Assembly: GCF_001469215.1 (NCBI RefSeq)
Contig: NZ_LOFH01000012.1
Coordinates: 1 to 64,000 of the forward strand
Direction: 5' to 3'
Source of the DNA: Pseudoalteromonas sp. H105
GTDB taxonomy: Bacteria; Pseudomonadota; Gammaproteobacteria; Enterobacterales; Alteromonadaceae
Length of the DNA: 64,000 nucleotides
Positions 57,515 through 64,000 of the stretch are shown piece after piece. Positions within the stretch are counted from its first letter, which is position 1; the number at the start of each line of letters is the position of its first letter. Position numbers and translations under genes: made by a program. The notes beneath the pieces are model-generated. The model had not been told where the DNA came from and did not search any database. It saw only the letters and a list, made by a program, of their open reading frames with translations.

Positions 57515-58515
57515 ATCGTTATAAATGTTTACAACAGTTTTTAAATCGCCACTTCAATAATGAGAAGTATCAGCTTTCATTGATTACGGGGGATGCGAGC
57601 TTCCGTCGTTATTATCGTTTAAGTTGCGGGGTTAAAACCTACATAGTGATGGACTCGGATCCACAAGTTGTTAATAACACACCCTATGTTGAGTTAAATC
57701 CTGTGTTTTCAAAGCATGGTTTTATACTTCCTACTATTTTAAATTTGGATGAGCAACAAGGGTTTTTCTTGTTGAATGATTTAGGCAGCACACATCTTGC
57801 CGATTTACTCCAAGATGCAGAGCGAAAAACCTATTACCAACAGTTAATTACGCTAAGCTCACAATGGGCAAATGTGCCTGCGACTCAACACATGAAGGAT
57901 TTTGATGCTGAGTTTATCCTCGTTGAGCTGAATATATTTACCCAGTGGTTAGTTGAAGGGGTTTTACAGCAACCACTCAATGCAAACGTGAAAGCACTGT
58001 GGCAAACCAGTTGCGCTGTGCTTGTCGATAATATTTTAATGCAGCCAAAAGTAACGGTCCATCGCGATTTTCATAGTAGAAATATTATGCGCAGTGATAA
58101 TCAATGGGCAATCATTGATTATCAAGACGCTGTTACGGGGCCTTTATGTTATGACCTAGTGTCATTACTGCGTGACTGCTACTTTAAGTTACCTGAAGAT
58201 GAATTAAACAGCTTAATTAACTTCGCCTTTACTGAATTTTCTAAACAGGGAGTCATTAAGGGGGTTGACTATGCGCAGTTTACTCGTTGGTTTGATTTAA
58301 CAGGCGTTCAGCGGCATCTTAAAGCTGCGGGGATTTTTTGTCGTCTTAACCTTCGCGATGGCAAGTCGGGGTATATAAAAAATATCTTACCAACCCTGAG
58401 TTATATAGTAGAGATTGCTAAAAAATATAATGAGCTAAATGAACTAGGCTATTGGGTTGAGCGCGAGATCATACCCGCTATGACAAAAGCTATCAGCGAG
58501 AAAGTAGGTAACTAA
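57511..58515 (+). CDS. amgK: N-acetylmuramate/N-acetylglucosamine kinase AmgK
   Basis: Aminoglycoside phosphotransferase-fold sugar kinase of 334 residues. It phosphorylates the anomeric position of MurNAc in the recycling shortcut to UDP-MurNAc. LITGDASFRRYYRL is near the N-terminus, followed by the catalytic loop VHRDFHSRNIM and metal-binding IIDYQDAVTGPLCYDLVSLL. murU follows 1 bp later, the Pseudomonas-type arrangement beside lptD. The start overlaps a short leader ORF. Confidence 0.92.
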   Translation: MNRYKCLQQFLNRHFNNEKYQLSLITGDASFRRYYRLSCGVKTYIVMDSDPQVVNNTPYVELNPVFSKHGFILPTILNLDEQQGFFLLNDLGSTHLADLLQDAERKTYYQQLITLSSQWANVPATQHMKDFDAEFILVELNIFTQWLVEGVLQQPLNANVKALWQTSCAVLVDNILMQPKVTVHRDFHSRNIMRSDNQWAIIDYQDAVTGPLCYDLVSLLRDCYFKLPEDELNSLINFAFTEFSKQGVIKGVDYAQFTRWFDLTGVQRHLKAAGIFCRLNLRDGKSGYIKNILPTLSYIVEIAKKYNELNELGYWVEREIIPAMTKAISEKVGN

Positions 58516-58516
58516 T

Positions 58517-59188
58517 ATGAAGGCACTGATATTAGCCGCAGGGCGAGGGCAACGAATGATGCCACTGACAGCCACAATGCCAAAGCCGATGCTTAAAATA
58601 ATGGGTAAACCCTTAATTGAGCACCATATTGAACGCTTAAAAGCTGCGAGTATTACAGAAATAGTTATTAATCTTGCATGGCAAGGTAATAAGATCAAAG
58701 AATACTTTGCAGATGGTCAAGCGTTTGGCATTAAGATTCATTATAGCCAAGAGCCCGAACATGGCCTTGAAACTGCGGGCGGGATAATTCGTGCGTTATC
58801 ACTTTTAGGTGATGACTTTATTGTTATTAATGGTGATGTATTTACCGATTATGATGTGAGTGCATTAAAGGCACTACATTTAGATGATGGTGAAGGCCAT
58901 ATCGTCCTTGTTGAAAACCCAGAGCATAATCCAAATGGTGACTTCACGTTGCGTCACTTAGGGCCACAAAGCCAAAAGTATACGTTTTCTGGTATTAGCC
59001 GATTTAAAGCGTCTTTTTTCCAAGGCATACCAGATGGTGTATTACCGTTGGGGCCTCTATTACGCGAGCGTTTAGCTTCGGCTGATGTATCAACAGAGCT
59101 TTATATAGGCATGTGGAATGATATTGGCACGCCTGAACGACTATCACAATTAAATGAAACGCTAAAAGGAGTGCCTCATGTGGGGTAA
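58517..59188 (+). CDS. murU: N-acetylmuramate alpha-1-phosphate uridylyltransferase MurU
   Basis: Nucleotidyltransferase of 223 residues that turns MurNAc-1-phosphate and UTP into UDP-MurNAc, bypassing de novo synthesis (and the fosfomycin target MurA). The signature is LILAAGRGQRMMPLT near the N-terminus, with KPMLKIMGKPLIEHH, ETAGGIIRAL, VINGDVFTDYD and WNDIGTPERL. It is coupled to amgK (1 bp gap) and overlaps djlA by 11 bp. Confidence 0.94.
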   Translation: MKALILAAGRGQRMMPLTATMPKPMLKIMGKPLIEHHIERLKAASITEIVINLAWQGNKIKEYFADGQAFGIKIHYSQEPEHGLETAGGIIRALSLLGDDFIVINGDVFTDYDVSALKALHLDDGEGHIVLVENPEHNPNGDFTLRHLGPQSQKYTFSGISRFKASFFQGIPDGVLPLGPLLRERLASADVSTELYIGMWNDIGTPERLSQLNETLKGVPHVG

Positions 59189-60047
59189 GATTTTAGGTGC
59201 CTGTTTTGGTTTTATGTTTGGACGTATTATCGGATTATTTATTGGCCTGTATTTAGGTCATATGTTCGATAAAAGCTTAAAGCAAAACTTTGATAAAGCA
59301 GGTGGCTTTTCAAGCTTGTTTAATGGTGAGGATGATATTAATCAGCGCCAAGCGTTATTTTTCACTAGCTGCTTTGCAGTTATGGGACACATAGCAAAAT
59401 CAAACGGGCGAGTGAGTGAAACGCACATTCGTGCCGCTAGTTTGTTTATGGATGAAATGGGCTTAACGGGTGAAAACCGAAAAGAAGCACAAGGTGCCTT
59501 TAAAGCAGGTAAAGACACTGACTTTTCATTAAAAGAAACGGTGTACGATTTTAAAGAACGCTTTGCTCGGCGTCATGATTTAATCCAATTATTTTTAGAA
59601 ATTCAAATTCAGATGGCGTTTTCTGATGGTGTGCTAGCGACGCAAGAAAAAGAACTGCTTCAAGAGGTGAGCAAATTACTGGGGATTTCTAAAACGCACT
59701 TCACTTTTGTGCTGAAGCGTTATCAGGCCGAGTTTAATTTCCGTCAGCAACAGCAGCGATTTAGTCAGCAGCAACGCCAACAGAGTCGCAGCAGCTATCG
59801 GGAAGGGTCAGGTCACCATGTACCGCCCAATAATAATGGAATGAATCGCACACAAGCATTAGCCTTATTAGGGCTTAATAATGAAGCCAGTGAACGTGAT
59901 ATAAAAGTAGCGTATAGAAAGCTGATGGCGCAGCATCACCCAGATAAATTGGTATCGCAAGGCTTGCCTAAACACATGATGGAGTTAGCGGTTAAAAAAA
60001 GCCAAGATATTCAATCTGCATATGAGTTTTTAAAAAAGGCGGCGTAA
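59178..60047 (+). CDS. djlA: Co-chaperone DjlA
   Basis: Membrane-anchored DnaJ-like co-chaperone of DnaK; 289 residues. A Gly-rich N-terminal membrane segment (about 5-28, GACFGFMFGRIIGLFIGLYL) is followed by a TerB-like domain (about 55-180), a Gln-rich linker, and a C-terminal J domain with the HPD motif in MAQHHPDK. AAAGGAG precedes the start inside the murU end. Its 3' end overlaps the convergent DUF3530 gene by 18 bp. Confidence 0.95.
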   Translation: MWGKILGACFGFMFGRIIGLFIGLYLGHMFDKSLKQNFDKAGGFSSLFNGEDDINQRQALFFTSCFAVMGHIAKSNGRVSETHIRAASLFMDEMGLTGENRKEAQGAFKAGKDTDFSLKETVYDFKERFARRHDLIQLFLEIQIQMAFSDGVLATQEKELLQEVSKLLGISKTHFTFVLKRYQAEFNFRQQQQRFSQQQRQQSRSSYREGSGHHVPPNNNGMNRTQALALLGLNNEASERDIKVAYRKLMAQHHPDKLVSQGLPKHMMELAVKKSQDIQSAYEFLKKAA

Positions 60048-60992
60048 AAAGCCGTCAATTTCCTTTGTTAAACGTGCGTGTTGTGCTGGTTCTGAACGCA
60101 AGCCGAATAGCTGCCGTTGGCGATAATCATATTTACTGTGACGTTTAACCCAGCGCTTTCTGTTTGCCACGCTGAGCAATAGGTCAGGGTTATCATTGCT
60201 GTAAAAGATATCGAGAAGGGGTGGGCTTATCGTCGATACAAGCGTATTCAATTGTTGGTTACGTTCATTATTTGGCAGGTAACTACTTAAGCTAACGAAT
60301 GCTTCTAAATCATCATTCGGAAAACTGGCATAGTGTTCTATTAGCACGCCCGCACTGGCCCCTTGAGCAACCAGTACGATTTTGTCCCCATCATTAAGTG
60401 CTGTTTGATAGAGTACTTCAAAACGAGCAATTAAGTTTTCTTTGTAGTCATCAATTATATCATCACTAACATACTCAATAGTATCAACGTGCTTTGCTGT
60501 CGTTTCTGGGTCTTGAGCCGTTTGCTTAGCCGATGAGTTTGTTTCATTAGTGTCTATAGTTTGCTGGCTATTTTCTGTTGCAGGGTCTGTATTTTCAGTT
60601 TGGGTGTCTTCGTTACTTGCTTGCCAATTAATGTCAGGCACAGTCATTGCTATCGTTGTGTAGCCTAAATCGTTTAGATGAGTGCGTAAAAAATTAACCC
60701 CAGCGTTATTTGTGGGTAAATTTTGCCAATCAGGAATAATTAAAACTACGGCACGCTGTTCGGCGCTCATATACTCCCGATGTAAACTAACAAATTCGGT
60801 TTCACCGGCTATTAATTGCCTGACTTCGCTTTTTGGCATTAATCGTGACAAGTCACTACTAACAATACTCGACCATGGGGTGGGGGCAATGTGTTCGGCA
60901 GCATAAATAGGCTGGCTTGTTATGCACATACTCATAATACAGGTAATTAAACCTGCACGTAGCCGTTGCAAAAGAGAGGTTGCTGAACACAT
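60030..60992 (-). CDS. DUF3530 family exported protein
   Basis: A 320-residue protein with signal peptide (about 1-32, ending PIYAA) and alpha/beta hydrolase-like segments: RAVVLIIPDWQNLPTNNAG and DKIVLVAQGASAGVLIEHYA, where a Ser sits in a G-x-S-x-G-like turn (QGASAGV). Between them is a low-complexity Thr/Glu/Asn/Gln-rich insert (about 125-165). The family match is DUF3530, function unknown. Position between djlA and rluA is an added gene relative to E. coli. Confidence 0.82.
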   Translation of the reverse strand: MCSATSLLQRLRAGLITCIMSMCITSQPIYAAEHIAPTPWSSIVSSDLSRLMPKSEVRQLIAGETEFVSLHREYMSAEQRAVVLIIPDWQNLPTNNAGVNFLRTHLNDLGYTTIAMTVPDINWQASNEDTQTENTDPATENSQQTIDTNETNSSAKQTAQDPETTAKHVDTIEYVSDDIIDDYKENLIARFEVLYQTALNDGDKIVLVAQGASAGVLIEHYASFPNDDLEAFVSLSSYLPNNERNQQLNTLVSTISPPLLDIFYSNDNPDLLLSVANRKRWVKRHSKYDYRQRQLFGLRSEPAQHARLTKEIDGFLRRLF

Positions 60993-61070
60993 AGATCATC
61001 ATTACCTATTATACTGATATGTAGATATCGGCAATGATGGGCAAAAGTTTAACTAATTTTCCGCCGCGGC

Positions 61071-61724
61071 CTAAAAGTCGGGTTTTGCTTCAAAAGTCAT
61101 TAGCTGTTCGGTAATAGGGTGAGCGAGTTGTAACATTTGAGCATGCAATTGTAAGCGTGGAGCAGCAGCAAGTGCATCTGGGTGTGCATAAAGCCTGTCA
61201 CCTAATATGGGGTGCCCGAGTGATAGCATATGTACTCTTAATTGGTGAGAACGCCCGGTAATGGGAGTGAGCTCGACCCGAGTGGCAAACTCTTCATACT
61301 CAAGTACGTTAAAATGCGTTAAAGATGGTTTGCCATTTTCATGATCAACCATTTGTTTTGGTCGGTTAGGCCAATCACAAATCAGTGGTAAATCAACAGA
61401 ACCTGTTGTGTTATTTATTTTCCCATAGACGCGTGCTATGTAGCGTTTCGCGGTTTGACGCGCTTGAAACTGCATACTTAAATGACGGTGTGCGGCTTTG
61501 TTCATTGCTAAGCAAAGAACCCCTGAGGTTGCCATATCTAAACGGTGTACAATTTTAGCTGTTGGGAATACACGGTTAACACGTGCAATCAAACAATCCG
61601 CATGTTTAGGATCTTTGCCTGGAACCGTTAATAATTCACTGGGTTTATTTACAATCAGTAAATCGTCATCTTGGTATAAGATCGTTAAATATGGATCGAG
61701 TGGGGGATTGTAATTAAGTAACAC
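61071..61724 (-). CDS. rluA: 23S rRNA/tRNA pseudouridine synthase RluA
   Basis: Dual-specificity synthase for 23S rRNA position 746 and tRNA position 32; 217 residues, close to E. coli RluA. The catalytic Asp is in VHRLDMATSGV, and LPLICDWPNRPKQMV, PITGRSHQLRVHM and GHPILGDRLYA are conserved. I chose the GTG at 61724, preceded by TGAGG, which gives the family N-terminus (NYNPPLDPYL); a TTG at 61739 is in frame upstream. Confidence 0.95.
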   Translation of the reverse strand: MLLNYNPPLDPYLTILYQDDDLLIVNKPSELLTVPGKDPKHADCLIARVNRVFPTAKIVHRLDMATSGVLCLAMNKAAHRHLSMQFQARQTAKRYIARVYGKINNTTGSVDLPLICDWPNRPKQMVDHENGKPSLTHFNVLEYEEFATRVELTPITGRSHQLRVHMLSLGHPILGDRLYAHPDALAAAPRLQLHAQMLQLAHPITEQLMTFEAKPDF

Positions 61725-62123
61725 GGCCAGCCTCAGCAATTGGTAAGAGCGCTATTTTAAAGAAGTCGCTGGTATTTCACAATCATCAAACTTGATTCCT
61801 TATGTTGATTTGAATAAAGCAAATCGGCGTTGTTATGCAGCAGCCTAGAGAGTGAACCATGTACACGTTGTGGCTTAGCGGTAAATTTCGGCAGCCTCGT
61901 CTGTCATCATTTCAATTAAATTAATAGCTTAGGTGCTGTATTTCTCAGAGAAAATTACAAAGGACAGGTCTATAAATTAAATAAAGAACTGAGACAAGTC
62001 TTTGTAATATGGGCTTGTTTGTCAGGGGCAATCGTTTTTTGGCTATTTATAATATAAAAAAGCGCGATGTAATTGGATACACCGCGCTTAATTGAAGTTT
62101 AAGGGTTTGTACTCAAATCATAT
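61725..62123. other. Intergenic region between rluA and rapA
   Basis: About 400 bp without a supportable gene. The rapA terminator lies at its right end (62054-62091). The promoter of rluA must lie within its left part, but I could not pick one with confidence. Confidence 0.55.
62054..62091 (-). terminator. Terminator of rapA
   Basis: On the minus strand: AAGCGCGGTGTA, loop, TACATCGCGCTT, then TTTTT. Stem of about 11 bp with one A-C mismatch. Confidence 0.82.
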
Positions 62124-64000
62124 TTAGTGTGATACGACGATCAAGCGGATCGCATCAAGCTTTAACTGAGCTTTTTCAATATGCGTGGTTAATTCGCTAC
62201 GTTGCTTATCGTAGAAAGTCAGTTCTTCTTCACGAATATTTGGATTAATTTGTTTCAATGCAGCCAAACGCGCTTGTTCTTGTGCTAATGATTGTTGCAT
62301 TTTCGCAAGGGACTCTGCACGAATCACTTCAAGCTTGGCTTGAGCCATTTCCTGAGCTGATTTAATCATCGGATGAATTGCACTTTGTAATGCGCCAGCT
62401 AATTTACTTGCTGTTTGACGCCCAACCGCTGAAAGTTGCTGATTAAACCCATCAAATCCGACATTGTCACCTAAGTTATTGCTCGCTTTATCGAGTAATA
62501 TGCGAATCGGTGTTGGCGGTAAAAAGCGGCCAACTTGCAAGGCTTTAGGCGCCATTGCTTCACCTACAAATATTAGCTCAACAAAAAAAGTACCGGCCGG
62601 TAGCTTTTTATTTTTCAGCAGTGCAACTGAAGCTGTACCAAAGTCATCATCGCAAATCATATCGAGCGTGCCTTGAACCATTGGGTGATCCCAGCTAATA
62701 AAGTGCACGTCTTCTTGTGATAAAGCGGTATCGCGGTCAAAGGTAACGGTGATGCCATCATCTTTCAAGCTAGGGAACGACGGGTTTAACATGTGTTCTG
62801 TTGGCTTTAAGATAATGGTATTTTCGCCTTTATCTTCTTGGCTTACACCGAATGTATCGAAGACATTAATCATGTAACTTGGTAACTCAAACTGGTTATC
62901 AAGTTGCTCAATGTCAGCGACGAGCGAATTTGCCGCTCCTTGACCTGATGAATGGAGCTCCAGTAAACGGTCACGACCGTTTTCCATTTGTTTACGTAAC
63001 TTCGCATTTTGGCTCGCTACTTGTTCAAGGAGTGGGTCTAATTCATCTTCATCACAGTTATGTGCAGAGATAAAGTCGAGTAAATCTTCACTAAACTCTT
63101 TGTAAAGCAACTGCCCTGTGGTGGAGGTCATTTCAAACGCGTCTAGACCCTCGTTATACCAGCGTAATAGGACTTCCTGTGCAGTGTTTTCGAAGTAGGG
63201 TACATGAATGTTTACGTCTTCTGTTTGACCTATGCGGTCTAAACGGCCAATGCGTTGCTCAAGTAAGTCAGGGTTGAGTGGTAAATCAAACAACACTAAG
63301 TGATGAGAAAATTGGAAGTTACGCCCTTCTGACCCAATTTCAGAGCACAATAATATTTGTGCATTATCGTATTCATCTGCAAAGAATGCGGCTGCGCGGT
63401 CTCGCTCTATAATAGACATTCCTTCGTGGAATACAGAAGCTTTAATAGCTTCACGTTCGCGTAGGATCTGCTCAAGACTAATGGCTGTTTCAGCTTTTGC
63501 ACAAATAAGTAATACTTTTTCGTGTTTCAAAGTTTTAAGTGTGTCTATTAACCAATCTACACGCGGGTCAAAAGCACCCCAGCTAGCGCTTTCGCCTTCA
63601 AACTCTTGAAATATTTTCTCAGGGAATAACGCACGTTGCGCACTTAACTCAGCACTTTGAATTCCGCTCATAGTACCCAACACAGAAATAGCTGTTTTAT
63701 ATTGCTTAGGCATTGCCATAGGGTAGGCGTGCAACTTACGGCTTGGGTAGCCGTCGATGCCACTACGGCTATTTCTAAATAAAATTCGCCCTGTACCATG
63801 ACGGTCCAGCAGCATCGATAAAATTTCTTTGCGGGCAGCAGCATCACCCTTTTGTGCTTGCTCAAGCACTGTGGTGATATCGGTTTCTTTTAACAGTTCA
63901 ATGAGTGTTGTTTTAGCACTGTCATCAAGGGCTTGATGTTGTAGTAACTGGTTTGCTGCCTCTGCAACATGCTTGTAATTACTTTCTTCTTCAACAAATG
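62124..64000 (-). CDS. rapA: RNA polymerase-associated ATPase RapA (N-terminal part missing)
   Basis: Swi2/Snf2-type ATPase that recycles RNA polymerase after transcription. The minus-strand frame is open to the right edge: 624 codons of the roughly 970-residue family length are visible, so the N-terminal third lies outside. The second helicase lobe shows KVLLICAKAETA, SEIGSEGRNFQFSHHLVLFDLP and QRIGRLDRIGQ. The C-terminal RapA-specific domain follows, ending in a coiled coil. rluA lies downstream as in E. coli. Confidence 0.95.
   Translation of the reverse strand, partial: FVEEESNYKHVAEAANQLLQHQALDDSAKTTLIELLKETDITTVLEQAQKGDAAARKEILSMLLDRHGTGRILFRNSRSGIDGYPSRKLHAYPMAMPKQYKTAISVLGTMSGIQSAELSAQRALFPEKIFQEFEGESASWGAFDPRVDWLIDTLKTLKHEKVLLICAKAETAISLEQILREREAIKASVFHEGMSIIERDRAAAFFADEYDNAQILLCSEIGSEGRNFQFSHHLVLFDLPLNPDLLEQRIGRLDRIGQTEDVNIHVPYFENTAQEVLLRWYNEGLDAFEMTSTTGQLLYKEFSEDLLDFISAHNCDEDELDPLLEQVASQNAKLRKQMENGRDRLLELHSSGQGAANSLVADIEQLDNQFELPSYMINVFDTFGVSQEDKGENTIILKPTEHMLNPSFPSLKDDGITVTFDRDTALSQEDVHFISWDHPMVQGTLDMICDDDFGTASVALLKNKKLPAGTFFVELIFVGEAMAPKALQVGRFLPPTPIRILLDKASNNLGDNVGFDGFNQQLSAVGRQTASKLAGALQSAIHPMIKSAQEMAQAKLEVIRAESLAKMQQSLAQEQARLAALKQINPNIREEELTFYDKQRSELTTHIEKAQLKLDAIRLIVVSH

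Noticed and set aside
61859..61924. Short 21-codon frame between rluA and rapA
   Set aside because: It has no ribosome site, no neighbours on that strand and is short enough to be chance.

Overview
The window is a dense, AT-rich gammaproteobacterial chromosome segment. Gene order and protein sequences point to the Alteromonadales, most likely Pseudoalteromonas. The evidence is conserved core clusters shared with E. coli (ftsY-ftsE-ftsX-rpoH; gpmI-envC-yibQ facing yibN-grxC-secB-gpsA; pdhR-aceE-aceF-lpdA; rplU-rpmA-obgE; lptD-surA-pdxA-rsmA-apaG-apaH; djlA-rluA-rapA), combined with a nadC-pilA-pilC-pilD-coaE-yacG region, a DUF3718 protein and an FtsY with a long repeat-rich N-terminus. The genus is inference; I ran no search.

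Layout. 1-4577: ftsY (cut at the left edge, with a 17-unit amino acid repeat), ftsE, ftsX and rpoH. A perfect 9-9-9 CIRCE palindrome lies in front of rpoH. 4578-6130: a small accessory patch with one DUF2971 gene, flanked by inverted 33-bp REP-like repeats and a heptamer array. 6131-13929: envelope and glycolysis cluster (yibQ, an S41 protease, envC, gpmI), then yibN-grxC-secB-gpsA and trmL. 14037-18597: envelope stress and metal cluster (fieF, a lipase-like hydrolase, cpxA, cpxR, divergent cpxP with a CpxR box). 18680-26483: type IV pilus genes with coaE, yacG and nadC; pilB sits in an unusual place and a pilin-accessory gene (tfpZ type) is inserted. 26723-35463: ampD-ampE, then the pyruvate dehydrogenase operon behind two PdhR-like operators. 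35632-41752: tapT, a clear CsrB-type regulatory RNA on the minus strand with an upstream GacA/UvrY-like box, then an iron ABC transporter behind a Fur-like box and a DyP-like protein lacking the usual distal catalytic residues. 41794-50719: argR/mdh, ispB, rplU-rpmA-obgE, folA, small proteins of unknown role and a chemoreceptor. 50851-64000: apaH-apaG-rsmA-pdxA-surA-lptD facing amgK-murU-djlA, then a DUF3530 protein, rluA and rapA (cut at the right edge).

How the parts work together. Much of the window serves the cell envelope: division and hydrolase activation (FtsEX, EnvC), outer membrane assembly (SurA, LptD), peptidoglycan recycling (AmpD, AmgK, MurU), stress sensing (CpxRA/CpxP) and surface pili. 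Two global regulatory points stand out: rpoH carrying an apparent HrcA operator, and a CsrB-like sponge RNA with about 22 GGA motifs. The most interesting items for follow-up are the CIRCE-rpoH arrangement, the CsrB locus, the altered DyP protein, the repeat-expanded FtsY, the 16-codon leader ORF coupled to amgK, and the pilus gene rearrangement. I found no tRNA, rRNA, CRISPR array, prophage or complete insertion sequence.
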